NCBI RefSeq assembly: GCF_000797495.1
Contig: NZ_JTGN01000008.1
Coordinates: 186,001-250,000, forward strand
Reading direction: 5' to 3'
DNA from: Robinsoniella peoriensis
GTDB lineage: Bacteria; Bacillota; Clostridia; Lachnospirales; Lachnospiraceae
DNA length: 64,000 nt
The translations under genes and the position numbers were made by a program. Positions within the stretch are counted from its first letter, which is position 1; each line of letters starts with the position of its first letter. Positions 1 to 9,800 of this stretch are shown here, in pieces. The notes under the pieces are model-generated. The model worked only from the letters and a program-made list of their open reading frames with translations, did no database searches and was not told the DNA's origin.

Positions 1-675
1 GGCTGTATTGCGTTAAATGATCAAGGCGATTTGATTGCAGCGGTCAGGAACAAAATCATACGATTGAATCTGAGCACCGGGATGCAAGAGCCTGTTATGC
101 AGATCAGCCTGCCTGCACATATTCGCTTTAATGATGGAAAACTGGATCCATATGGAAATCTGTGGGTCGGGACTATGGCTATTGATCAGAACCATCCAAA
201 AGCGCAAGGGGCGGGATCCTTGTATTGTATAAAGGAAGGCAGGGTTATTTCTAAATACGATGGATTCACTATTTCTAATGGATTAGTCTGGAATCCATCA
301 GGAGATAAATTCTATCACATCGATACCCCAGCCCAAAAGATTGACGTATATGATGTGGTGGAAGAAGGTGTCTTAAGCAATAAAAAAACAGCAGTTTTCA
401 TTGATGAAAAGGAAGGGGCTCCCGATGGAATGTGCATGGATGGCCGCGGTCAACTATGGGTTGCAATGTGGGGCGGAGGAAAGGTTCAATGTTATGACCC
501 CGGTACAGGGGCCAAAATCAAAGAAGTGCAGGTGCCGGATCCAAATGTATCCTGCTGCATAATAGGAGGTGGGAATAAGAATTTATTATTTGTAACCACA
601 GCTCAGGATGAACATAATAATTTAGGAAAGCTGTATATGTTTACCGGGGATCACATGCAGGAAGAGTGGTATTAG
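1..675 (+). CDS. SMP-30/gluconolactonase-like protein, 5'-truncated by the window edge
   Basis: The reading frame is open from the first base, so the true start lies outside the window and about 225 residues are visible. The segment is a six-bladed beta-propeller of the SMP-30/gluconolaconase/LRE family. Recognisable pieces are 'LDPYGNLWVGTMA', 'ISNGLVWNPSGDKFYHIDT' and 'GAPDGMCMDGRGQLWVA', which carry the Asn and Asp residues that bind the divalent metal in this family. Family members hydrolyse sugar lactones such as arabinono- or gluconolactone in the cytoplasm. The gene is followed by a terminator and then by an arabinose-type importer locus, so a role in aldonolactone metabolism fits, but the substrate is inferred only. 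Confidence 0.85.
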   Translation, partial: GCIALNDQGDLIAAVRNKIIRLNLSTGMQEPVMQISLPAHIRFNDGKLDPYGNLWVGTMAIDQNHPKAQGAGSLYCIKEGRVISKYDGFTISNGLVWNPSGDKFYHIDTPAQKIDVYDVVEEGVLSNKKTAVFIDEKEGAPDGMCMDGRGQLWVAMWGGGKVQCYDPGTGAKIKEVQVPDPNVSCCIIGGGNKNLLFVTTAQDEHNNLGKLYMFTGDHMQEEWY

Positions 676-692
676 CTCTATGATGTGATTGG

Positions 693-741
693 AAAAGGGC
701 AAGGAAGAATAGGCAGGATATTTTTCCTTGTCCTTTTTTTG
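693..741 (+). terminator. Rho-independent terminator after the SMP-30-like gene
   Basis: A stem formed by AAGGGCAAGGAA and TTCCTTGTCCTT (one G-T pair) is followed by a run of seven T. It separates the lactonase-like gene from the AraC/importer operon. Confidence 0.8.
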
Positions 742-894
742 TGTGAAAATATTATCAGGTAATTTTGTAAAAAAATAAAAAGCAGACATTAAACACCTGT
801 AATTGTGAAAAAAAGGAAAAACAGAATAATAATTCCGAAATGTACAATGAAATATGTACAACATACCGATAAGTAAAAGACATAGGAGGCAAAT

Positions 895-1029
895 ATGGTT
901 AAAATATACTTCATAAGAGGCGAAAACGATATAAAAGAACACATTATATACAAAATAAAATGGGAAGAATTGCAAATACAAAAAACCATACTTACAGGTG
1001 AAAGTTCCTTATTGTGGAATGAATGGTAG
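895..1029 (+). CDS. Possible small protein or leader peptide (44 aa) upstream of the AraC-type gene
   Basis: An ATG sits five bases after a perfect AGGAGG (884-889) and opens a 44-codon frame ending in TAG at 1027-1029, 13 bases before the regulator's ATG. The peptide begins MVKIYFIRGENDIKEH and is rich in Ile, Lys and Glu, with two Trp near the C-terminus. No family is recognised. The ribosome binding site is better than that of the following gene, so translation and coupling to the regulator are plausible. It could also be a chance frame in AT-rich leader DNA. Confidence 0.4.
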   Translation: MVKIYFIRGENDIKEHIIYKIKWEELQIQKTILTGESSLLWNEW

Positions 1030-1042
1030 AAAGAGAGGGAAC

Positions 1043-1924
1043 ATGGACAATTTGGAACAAAGTATAATGGAGATTTTGGCAAAGGGATCCTGTCAGATAC
1101 AGATTCGAAATTCAGGAATTTTTCGTTTCCCGTCGGCGTACCGATTTAAGGACCATAATCATAAAGAAATTGAAATTAATTGTATTAAATCGGGCCATTG
1201 CATCATGGGAGTGGAGGGACAGTATTTTCCGCTGAAAGAAGGTGACTGCATGGTGGTTTATCCGGGGGTGCCTCATTGCTTTATTGTAGATACTCGGGAA
1301 AAGTGCAGTATTGCTCAATTGGAGTTTTGTGTACAGGCGCCGAAGACTTTGGAAGGGATATTGAGCTTTTTATGTCAGGAACCCAGATACCACAAACTGT
1401 CCAATTGTGAAATGGCATGCTGCCTTCTGGAGAGCTTGTGTAAGATTTACCGGGCGAAGAAAGAGGAAGAACAAAAAAATATTCAGCTGAAGTTGTCTAT
1501 TTTTCAGCTGTTCATAGAGTTATCCGATAAAATTACAGAGAAAATACAGCAGCAGGAAAGTCATAGTAAGGCTGGAAAGATGGCAGATATCATCCGTTAT
1601 ATTAATGAAAATTATGAGATGGATATTAACAAAGAAAAGCTTGCGGAGCAGTTTGGAATCAGTTCCCGGTATATCCGTAAGTGTTTTGCAGAGGAGACGG
1701 GAATCAGCTGTCAGCACTATATTAATACTCTGCGGGTTGAAAAGGCAAAGGAGCTTTTGTGGTTTACATCCAATACGGTGACAGAGATTGCATTGAAAGC
1801 GGGTTTTAACAGTGCACAGTATTTTTGCCGGGTATTTCAGCAATATATGGAGATGTCGCCGTTAGAGTACCGGAATTTATGGCAGGGAAGTAAAGCGGAA
1901 GAGCTTTGCACTATAGAAGCATAG
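1043..1924 (+). CDS. AraC-family transcriptional regulator (cupin sensor plus two HTH)
   Basis: The 293-residue protein has an N-terminal AraC-type cupin sensor (about 20-150, with 'FKDHNHKEIEINCI' and 'LKEGDCMVVYPGVPH') and a C-terminal AraC DNA-binding domain (about 190-290). The C-terminal domain contains 'LAEQFGISSRYIRKCF' and the signature 'VTEIALKAGFNSAQYFCRVF'. An ATG at 1043 preceded by AGAGAGGGA was chosen; a GTG at 998 and an ATG at 1019 in the same frame have no good ribosome binding site. The stop lies 14 bases before the importer ATPase start, so it is probably the local activator of the AraG/H/F-like importer, the URO-D gene and the GH2 gene. The inducer is unknown but is likely a sugar. 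Confidence 0.9.
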   Translation: MDNLEQSIMEILAKGSCQIQIRNSGIFRFPSAYRFKDHNHKEIEINCIKSGHCIMGVEGQYFPLKEGDCMVVYPGVPHCFIVDTREKCSIAQLEFCVQAPKTLEGILSFLCQEPRYHKLSNCEMACCLLESLCKIYRAKKEEEQKNIQLKLSIFQLFIELSDKITEKIQQQESHSKAGKMADIIRYINENYEMDINKEKLAEQFGISSRYIRKCFAEETGISCQHYINTLRVEKAKELLWFTSNTVTEIALKAGFNSAQYFCRVFQQYMEMSPLEYRNLWQGSKAEELCTIEA

Positions 1925-1938
1925 AAGGAGGAAGAATT

Positions 1939-3444
1939 ATGGGAAGTGAATTGGAATTTGCACACATATCCAAATATTTTCCGGGTGTAAAAGCTCTGGA
2001 TGATATTTGCTTTCGGGCATATGGGGGTGAGGTGCTGGCCTTCCTGGGAGAAAATGGTGCCGGTAAATCTACATTGTTGAAGGTTCTCAACGGTGATTAC
2101 CAGCCGAATGCGGGGAAGTACCTTCTGGATGGAGAGGAAAAGCACTTTCGATCCCCTCACGAGGCAATTGAAGAAGGGATCAGTGTTATCTATCAGGAAC
2201 GGCAGATATTAATGGAGCTCTCTGTGGCAGAAAACATCTATCTGGGAAGAATGCCGGTAAATAAATTGGGCGTTATCAATGTGAAGCAGGCAAATGAGAT
2301 GGCACAGAAAATCATTAATGAATTCGGGCTTCCGATCAGGGCAAATGAAAAGGTGAAGGATTTAAGTATTGCTTATCAGCAAATGGTTGAGATTATGAAG
2401 GCTTACAGCCGAAAAAATCTAAAAGTAATCTGCTTTGATGAACCAACTGCCAGTTTGAGTGATTCAGAAATCGACAGCTTATTCAGTATTATTGAAAAGC
2501 TGAAAAAGGAACAGAAAATAGTAATCTATGTATCACACAGAATGAATGAAATACAGCAAATTACCGACAAAGTAGCTATTTTTAAGGACGGGCGGTATGT
2601 TGATACGGTTGTAACCGGAAAAGTATCAGAAAAAGAGATGATACGGATGATGGTAGGCAGGGATTTGGGAAATATTTATGAAAGCCTTGACCGCAATAAA
2701 AAGATTGGTAAGGTACTTCTGGAAGTGAAGAATGTTTCTTCTGATTATGTGAAGCCGGTATCTTTTGTACTTAGAGAAGGAGAAGTGCTGGGATTCTCGG
2801 GTCTGGTAGGAGCCGGGCGGACTGAGGTGATGCGTGCCATTATCGGAGCCGACAAGCTCCAGAGTGGAGAAGTAATCCTGGAGGGAAAGAAAATTACGAA
2901 CCGGTCTCCGAAAGAGGCTATGAAAAACGGAATTGTGCTGGTGCCGGAAGACAGAAAGATGCAGGGAATTTTGTCAAATCTGAGCGTGTCGGGTAATATC
3001 AACGTATCCCTTATGGATAAAAATTCTAATAAATTTGGAATTATCGACAAGCGGAAAGAAGAGGCAGAGGCTAAAAAAGGTATCGAGTCCTTTAAAATTA
3101 AAACACCTTCCCCAGACAAAAAGATCGTTGAACTGTCCGGCGGAAATCAGCAAAAATGTATTGTAGCAAGATGGATTACCACGAACCCCAAGGTTCTTAT
3201 TCTGGACGAGCCTACAAAAGGAATTGACGTAGGGGCAAAGTCAGAATTTTATCAGATGATCTGTGAATTTGCAAAGCAGGGGCTGGGAGTTATCCTGATT
3301 TCATCTGAACTTCCGGAGGTTATCGGACTTTCAGACCGCATTATTGTAATGCGTGGGCTGCATATATCAGGTGAGATTATGAGAGAAGAAGCGACAGAGG
3401 ACAGGCTCTTAAGCTTGGGTATGATAGGAGAGGAAACAGAATGA
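1939..3444 (+). CDS. Sugar ABC transporter, double ATP-binding protein (AraG/RbsA/MglA type)
   Basis: A 501-residue tandem ATPase that energises import of a monosaccharide at the cytoplasmic membrane face. The first nucleotide-binding half has Walker A GENGAGKST (about 37-45) and Walker B 'VICFDEPTASL'. The second half has the degenerate Walker A 'GLVGAGRTE' typical of this CUT2 class, the signature LSGGNQQK, and 'LILDEPTKGIDVGAK'. The first half lacks a canonical LSGG (it reads DLSIAYQQ), which is also usual for the class. The ATG at 1939 follows AAGGAGG. It overlaps the permease by four bases (ATGA), so the two are translationally coupled. Confidence 0.96.
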   Translation: MGSELEFAHISKYFPGVKALDDICFRAYGGEVLAFLGENGAGKSTLLKVLNGDYQPNAGKYLLDGEEKHFRSPHEAIEEGISVIYQERQILMELSVAENIYLGRMPVNKLGVINVKQANEMAQKIINEFGLPIRANEKVKDLSIAYQQMVEIMKAYSRKNLKVICFDEPTASLSDSEIDSLFSIIEKLKKEQKIVIYVSHRMNEIQQITDKVAIFKDGRYVDTVVTGKVSEKEMIRMMVGRDLGNIYESLDRNKKIGKVLLEVKNVSSDYVKPVSFVLREGEVLGFSGLVGAGRTEVMRAIIGADKLQSGEVILEGKKITNRSPKEAMKNGIVLVPEDRKMQGILSNLSVSGNINVSLMDKNSNKFGIIDKRKEEAEAKKGIESFKIKTPSPDKKIVELSGGNQQKCIVARWITTNPKVLILDEPTKGIDVGAKSEFYQMICEFAKQGLGVILISSELPEVIGLSDRIIVMRGLHISGEIMREEATEDRLLSLGMIGEETE

Positions 3445-4469
3445 AAAATACAGAGAATAAGGGAATGAATCAGAATAGCAGCAGTAAAGTTAAAGCAATA
3501 GCAGGATATATAGGAGGCGACAAGCTGGTATTGATTGGAGCAACTATTGTGGTATTTGCATTGTTTACTTCAATTAATAAAAATTTTCTTTCAATTCAGA
3601 ACATGATTAACCTTTTGGTGGCAGCATCACTGGTTGGGATGGTAGCTGTGGGACATACCTACTTAATTATTGCGGGACAAAACGATTTATCCCCGGGATC
3701 CCTGGCAGCATTTTCCGGTGTTATGGTTGCACTTTTAGTGGCAAATGGAACACCCATAGTACTTGCAATTCTTCTGACCCTGGGAGCATCGGTAGTTGTT
3801 GGATTGTTCAATGCATGGATGGTAAATAAAATTAAACTGGAAGCATTTATCGCTACTTTAGTAACACAGTCCATTGTACGTGGATTTGCATTTATTATCT
3901 GTAATGGAAAACCGGTAGGTATTGCAGATGTAGGATTTTTAAAGCTGGGAAAAATTCGTTTCTTAGATATCCCGCTGGCAGTTTGGGTGATGATTATCTG
4001 TATTATTGTATTTGGCTTTATTCTTCAGAAGACAAAGTTTGGACGAAGTATCTATGCAATAGGTGGAAATAAAGAAGCTGCAAGACTTGCGGGACTGAAT
4101 CCTGAAAAAATTGTTACATGCTGCTTTATCATGATGGGCGTGCTCTGTGCTATGGGAGGTATCCTGTTCTCGGCAAGAATGAATGCCGGACAGCCTTCCG
4201 CAAATGTAAACCTGGAGTTTGACGCAATTACCGCAGTTGTATTAGGCGGGGTATCATTCACCGGCGGAGTGGGAAGCATGGGCGGTACCGTACTGGGTGT
4301 TATTTTAATCCAGGCTTTTAACACAGGTCTTATAATGGTCAATGTGCCTACATTCTGGCAGTATGTTGCCCGCGGATCATTGCTTCTGTTTGCACTTGCA
4401 TCCGATTATATCAGGAAAGAAAAGAGAAACAAAGAACTTCTTGCAGCAAGTATGAGAAATGCAGAATAA
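3441..4469 (+). CDS. Sugar ABC transporter permease (CUT2, AraH/RbsC type)
   Basis: This 342-residue, very hydrophobic protein has about eight to ten membrane segments and the RbsC-family features 'AGQNDLSPGSLAAFSGVM' and 'VVLGGVSFTGGVGSMGGT'. One copy presumably dimerises to form the channel energised by the preceding ATPase. It overlaps the ATPase gene by four bases. Downstream, a short ACAC/GTGT hairpin followed by TTTT (about 4481-4498) precedes the binding-protein gene and could allow separate expression levels. Confidence 0.95.
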   Translation: MKNTENKGMNQNSSSKVKAIAGYIGGDKLVLIGATIVVFALFTSINKNFLSIQNMINLLVAASLVGMVAVGHTYLIIAGQNDLSPGSLAAFSGVMVALLVANGTPIVLAILLTLGASVVVGLFNAWMVNKIKLEAFIATLVTQSIVRGFAFIICNGKPVGIADVGFLKLGKIRFLDIPLAVWVMIICIIVFGFILQKTKFGRSIYAIGGNKEAARLAGLNPEKIVTCCFIMMGVLCAMGGILFSARMNAGQPSANVNLEFDAITAVVLGGVSFTGGVGSMGGTVLGVILIQAFNTGLIMVNVPTFWQYVARGSLLLFALASDYIRKEKRNKELLAASMRNAE

Positions 4470-4586
4470 CGGGAACAAATCACACAAAAGTGTGTTTTGG
4501 ATACATATGTAAAAAGTTTTAAGGACCGGGTGCATTAATTCCATGGAGTGGTTCGGGAGCTTTTCATATCAAAAAGGAGGATAATC

Positions 4587-5714
4587 ATGAAAGCAAAAAA
4601 ATTATCAGCATTATTAATGACAGTCGTATTGGGGGCAGCAGCATTAACAGGATGCAGCAGTGAAACAGCGGAGACAGCAAAAGAAACAACGAAAGAGACA
4701 ACAAAAGAAACGACAAAAGAAACAACAAAAGAAGCGGGGGAGACAACAAAGGAAACGTCACAGGAAGAAACTAAAAGCGCAGAGAATACTGCGGGAGAAG
4801 GGCAGGATAAAGATTTATTAGTCTATGGTATCTATAAAGCAGGCGATCAGACTTGGTTTATTGATGAAGGCGAAGCAGCGAAAAAAGCGGTTGAGGCTGC
4901 CGGTGGTGAATTTGTATACGTTGATGCGAAAATGAACCCGGAAGAATATTTAAAGGCAATTGATAATGCGATTGCAAACCAGGCAGACGGTATCGTGACC
5001 TGTATTCCCGATCAGACGATGTCACAGGCAGTTATTGATAAATGTACAGAAGCAAATATTCCGGTTGTAGCGGCTGATGACGCACTGCAGGATGCAAACG
5101 GCGAAAAGCTGGCACCATGGGTAGGCATCAACGCATATGTTATAGGTGAAGCTAATGGTGAGTGGATGGCTAATTACGTAAAAGAAAATAACCTTGCGGC
5201 AGATGAAGAAGTGGGAATGCTGCTGATGACAATGGATACCGTATCCAGCTGTGTGCCTCGTGCAGAAGGTGAATATGACAAATTTACAGAACTGGTTCCG
5301 GAATTTGATACAGCTAAGATCTACCGCGCGGATTATGACGGAACAACAGATAAAGGAAATACAGCGGCAGCAGCGGTAATTACAGCACATCCTGAAATTA
5401 AGAAATGGCTGGTAACAGGAGCAAATGAAGAGGGCGTTATCGGTGCAGCAAGAGCATTAGAGAGTGCAGGACTGGACAAGGATGCCTGTGCAGTAGGTCT
5501 GGGTGCTTATATGGCAAAAGACGAGTTTAAGAAAGAAGGCGGTTCCTGTGTAGTTGCTTCCGCATATTTTTCAGCAGATTCTGTAGGTGCAGGTTCCGTA
5601 GATGTTCTCCTGGGATTGATCGAAGGAAAAGAAGTTCCGCAGGAAACAGCAGTAGATGCTGTAGTAGTGACTGCAGATACTTATGAAGAGGTAATGGGCG
5701 AAGCAGCCAAATAA
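4587..5714 (+). CDS. Sugar-binding lipoprotein of the AraF-like CUT2 importer
   Basis: The 375-residue precursor has a lipoprotein signal with lipobox LTGC (Cys about 23), then a tether made of ETTK repeats, then a type I periplasmic binding domain. Three stretches parallel E. coli AraF as remembered: 'IPVVAADDALQDANG', 'HPEIKKWLVTGANEEGVIGA' and the C-terminal 'AVDAVVVTADTYEE'. L-arabinose or a similar pentose or galactose-like sugar is therefore the best guess, not demonstrated. Start ATG 4587 follows AAGGAGG; the longer in-frame option has no such site. Unusually, it is last of the three importer genes. It lies 27 bases before the URO-D gene. Confidence 0.92.
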   Translation: MKAKKLSALLMTVVLGAAALTGCSSETAETAKETTKETTKETTKETTKEAGETTKETSQEETKSAENTAGEGQDKDLLVYGIYKAGDQTWFIDEGEAAKKAVEAAGGEFVYVDAKMNPEEYLKAIDNAIANQADGIVTCIPDQTMSQAVIDKCTEANIPVVAADDALQDANGEKLAPWVGINAYVIGEANGEWMANYVKENNLAADEEVGMLLMTMDTVSSCVPRAEGEYDKFTELVPEFDTAKIYRADYDGTTDKGNTAAAAVITAHPEIKKWLVTGANEEGVIGAARALESAGLDKDACAVGLGAYMAKDEFKKEGGSCVVASAYFSADSVGAGSVDVLLGLIEGKEVPQETAVDAVVVTADTYEEVMGEAAK

Positions 5715-5741
5715 AGGGCAAGATGAAGGAGCAGGCAGAAG

Positions 5742-6815
5742 ATGACAAACAGAGAGAACTTCCTGTCGCTGATCAGGCGGCAGGGATATGAATGGATTCC
5801 GGTAGAATTTGTACTTTCTCCGCATCAGCAGCAGGTTTGCAAAGAACAGCTTGGTGCAGATGATTATGAGGAATATTTCAAATTTCCATGGCGCAGGGTA
5901 GAAGATCTGCGCCTGCGCAACCATGACACAGAAAAATATCGTGTATATTATCAGACACCGCTTGCAGAGGGTGCGGATATCGACATCTGGGGTGTTGGGC
6001 ATGAGAAATCGCCAAACAGTATGCATATGACCTATATGCGTAATCCACTGGAAAACATGGAAACCCTGGAGGAGATAGAGAATTATCCATATCCGGATTT
6101 TGCGAAGGCAGATGGATCCCACCAGGCGGAGCAGGTTGAAAAAATAAAAGCAAGAGATCTCATTGCGATAGGTGACATGCAGATGACAATATGGGAATGC
6201 GCCTGGTATATGAGAAGTATGGAAGAGCTGTTCTGTGATATGATGGAGGAAAATGAAATAGCTGAATTTCTATTTGATAAGGCGGCAGAGCAGTCCACAA
6301 TAAGGGCTGCTGCCTATGCAAAAGCCGGGGTGGATGTATTGTTTATTGGTGATGATATCGGTATGCAGTATACGCTTATGATGAGTGAAGAGCTTTACTG
6401 CAGATGGATTAAGCCAAGACTGGCGGCACTGATTCGTACAGTAAAAGAAATTAACCCTGAAATCGTAATTTTTTATCACTCATGTGGATTTATCGAGCCC
6501 CTGATACCCCATTTAATAGAAGCAGGGGTAGAAGTTCTGAACCCTATTCAGAGTGAATGCATGGATTTTGAAGAAATCCATAAAAAGTATGGTCAGCAGA
6601 TTTCATTTCACGGTACAATCGGCACACAGACTGTTATGCCTTCCGGCACCCCTCGGGAAGTGAAGGAAGCAGTCTGGAACAATCTGGATATTGCAGGGGA
6701 AAAAGGCGGACTCTTTGTGGCACCGACCCATATGCTGGAACCAGAGGTTCCACTGGAAAATATTCTGGCTTATGTGGAGGCGTGCAGAACTTATAGAAAA
6801 AAAGGCGGGAATTAA
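5742..6815 (+). CDS. URO-D superfamily protein (methyltransferase-like, MtaA/CmuA type), unknown substrate
   Basis: The 357-residue cytoplasmic protein has the uroporphyrinogen-decarboxylase TIM-barrel fold, but its neighbours are sugar genes, not heme genes. His246 and Cys248 in 'FYHSCGFIEPLIPHLIEAG' match the H-x-C zinc-site motif of MtaA/CmuA-like methyltransferases. The end also follows that pattern ('ISFHGTIGTQTVMPSGTP', 'APTHMLEPEVPLENI'). True HemE enzymes have an N-terminal RxxGRxxPExR-type motif, which is not seen here. No corrinoid-binding protein is encoded nearby. It lies between the importer and the GH2 gene, so it may act on an imported (perhaps methylated) sugar or glycoside. 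That role is inference. Start ATG 5742 follows AAGGAG. Confidence 0.85.
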   Translation: MTNRENFLSLIRRQGYEWIPVEFVLSPHQQQVCKEQLGADDYEEYFKFPWRRVEDLRLRNHDTEKYRVYYQTPLAEGADIDIWGVGHEKSPNSMHMTYMRNPLENMETLEEIENYPYPDFAKADGSHQAEQVEKIKARDLIAIGDMQMTIWECAWYMRSMEELFCDMMEENEIAEFLFDKAAEQSTIRAAAYAKAGVDVLFIGDDIGMQYTLMMSEELYCRWIKPRLAALIRTVKEINPEIVIFYHSCGFIEPLIPHLIEAGVEVLNPIQSECMDFEEIHKKYGQQISFHGTIGTQTVMPSGTPREVKEAVWNNLDIAGEKGGLFVAPTHMLEPEVPLENILAYVEACRTYRKKGGN

Positions 6816-6878
6816 GCTGGCGGCGGGGATGAAAAACTCCAACCTTTCAAATACGCTCCGGGGAAGGGAGATTATATA

Positions 6879-9800
6879 ATGAAAAATAGAAAAAGATGGA
6901 TAAGTATGGCTTTGGCGGGGGTCATGATATTTCAGATGAATGGAATCCTCGTTTTTGCGGAAGCTGCATCTTCAGACGTTCAGACGGCTGATGTGCAGGA
7001 AGTGGCAGAAACAGAGATAGGCAGTGATGTTTGGGATACACCGGTGATTCCGGATGCAGCCAGGTATATAAAAGGGATAGAACAGACCGAGGTCAGCCTG
7101 AATGAGAAGACGGGAGACGGAACTTGGAGATATCTGTTTGATATTCCTGATTATACACAGGCAGGGGGAATTGCGGCACCCAATGAAGAGAACCAGGATT
7201 TTGATTTCAGTAAATGGGAAGAAAGAGACTGGAAAAACATAAAAGTGCCTGGAGAGCCGCTTATGCAGGGCTTCGACATCCTGACAAACAACGAGTATTA
7301 TTACCAGCGTGAGATTACGGTACCGGAAGACTTTGCGGGAAACAGGGTATTGGTAAGGTTTGACGGTGTGTACAGCAATTCCCGTGTGTGGATTAATGGA
7401 AAATATATCCGCACTCATGTAGGTGGATTTACCACCTGGGATTGTGATATCACAGAATTTGCAGCACCGGGTGAGACAGTCACCATGACAGTGGGAGTTG
7501 CAGAAATATACAGTACCACAAAGGGAATCTGGAACCCGGAAGGAAAATCAGTCAACAATCCGGCAAATGCTACAGAGTATGCCCATCACAACATGGGCGG
7601 GATTAACAGGGATGTAAGCCTTGTTGCAGTTCCATATGACAGTATTGCACGGACCTATGTAAATACCGACTTTGATGAGACATTTACGAATGCAGATCTG
7701 GAAGTAACTGCCCAGCTGAACATGGTTTCAGGCGAAGGCGCACTGCTTGTGGAATTGCTTGACGGGGAATCAGTAGTTACCTCCGGTACAATAGATTTTG
7801 ATCGGGATACAGAGGCTTTAAAGAATTTACCGGAACTTGTTGAGGAAGCAAGTACTTTATTAAAAGAAAATGAAACGAATCTCTATGAAGGAAATTCCGG
7901 TAAAACAGGACAGTACTCCAAAGCAGCATTTGAAAATATGCGCAAAGAAAGGGACAATGCTTTAAAAGTCCTGGCGGGAACGGGAGAACTCTCAGCTGCA
8001 AAGAAACTTACCCTGCCGGTTACAGAGCCGAAGCAGTGGGATGCCGAACACCCAAATCTGTATACGCTGCGTACCACATTACTGGTGAACGGGGAAGCGG
8101 TACAGATAAATGAGGAGAATGTAGGATTCCGTGAAATACATTACGGAGGCGCAGACGGCACAGATACCAATAAAGTTTATGTGAATGGAAAAGAAGTAAA
8201 ACTGCGCGGTACCTGCCGACATGATGTATCCGATGATCTGGGACGTTCCATGACCAGAGAAGAAAGTTACGCCGAGATTGCAGCGTACAAGAATGCAAAT
8301 ATAAACCATATACGTACATCACATTATCCGGCTTCTGAAGATCTGCTGGATGCCTGTGATGAAATGGGAATTTATGTGGAACAGGAGACAGCTGTCTGCT
8401 TCCAGGGGCCATGGGCAGATGTCAGCAGTAAGTACGAAGATTTTCTTCCTCAGTTTACGGAGATGATTGAACGTGACCGCAACAGGCCGTCCATTCTCAT
8501 CTGGTCTCTGGGAAATGAATCAAATTACAGTAAAGTAGCGTCACAGTCCGGAGGAAATGCATTCCAGGATGAAAGAGAATACTTAAGAGATGTGGACACA
8601 ACCCGTCCATGCGTATTCAGCTTCCCGGATACCGGAGAACCTGCAGGCTTTGCCGATATCTACAGTGCCCACTATGCAAATGTAACAGGCGGCATGGGGA
8701 GAGCTGACAAACCCGTTATACATGATGAATATGCACATATTTCCTGCTATAACCTGGATGAACTTCAGCGGGATGTAAATGTACGTAATTTCTGGGGCGA
8801 AAGTGTAAAAAAAGGTTGGGAAAATATTTTCACCAGTGACGGAGCCCTTGGCGGAGCTTTATGGGGCGGAATCGATGATGTATTCTACATTCCGGAAGGT
8901 ACCACAGAGCGCTGGCAGTCACATTCAGATGGCCAGACAGCCGGATATGGAGAATGGGGAAGCGTATTGGATGCCTACCTGAGAGAGAAGCCGGAGGCAT
9001 ATCTTACTAAGAAAGCCTATTCGCCTGTACGTGTGGAGGAAGAGGCATGTTACATATCTGACGGTACGATGTATATTCCGGTGAAGAACTGGTTCGACCA
9101 TACAGATACAAATGAATTGAAGCTTGAATATACCGTTGACGGTGAGCAGAATGAAATTATGGTTGGGGAAAGTATTGCACCTCACAGTGATGGCGTGATT
9201 ACCATAAACGGGGTATCCCAAGATGCACAAGCTGTAAATCTGAAATTTTATACACCGGATGGAATTATGGTGGATGAGTATAATGTTGCGATTTCATCGA
9301 AACAGTACAACTTCACACCGGCTGGGGATCAGGCACCGGCTATTGAAGAAAATGAACAGGATATTGTTGTAAAAGGCAAAGACTTTTCAGTTTCTTTCAG
9401 CAAGGAAAGCGGTATGATCTTAAGCGGTCAGTTTCAGGATCAGGTTCTTGTGACAGGCGGTCCATACCTTCATGTAACAGGAATGAGCCTTGGAGAGTGG
9501 AACCTGGCGGAAATAGATGGTATTACAGCTGAGACACAGGAGCAGTATGCTGTAGTAACCGTAAATGGTTCTTATGCAAATGGCCAGGGTGTGCGTTTTG
9601 ATATAAAGATATCAGGAAATGGCATAATAACCACAGACTATACGCTGACAACTGCACCGAAAGTGACGAGCGGACTAAAAGAGGTGGGTATCAGTTATGA
9701 TATCGACAAAGATACAGACAGTGTAAGCTGGTTAAGAGATGGTTTATACACAGCTTATCCGGAAGACCACATCGGACGTAATAAAGGAGTGGCTCTCAAG

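Noticed and set aside
4677-4760. Short-period DNA repeat as a CRISPR-like or satellite array
   Set aside because: The 12-bp repeats encode the ETTK tether of a lipoprotein; there are no spacers.
5742-6815. Annotation as HemE uroporphyrinogen decarboxylase
   Set aside because: The fold is the same but the N-terminal HemE signature is missing, the H-x-C metal motif of the methyltransferase branch is present, and the neighbours are sugar genes.
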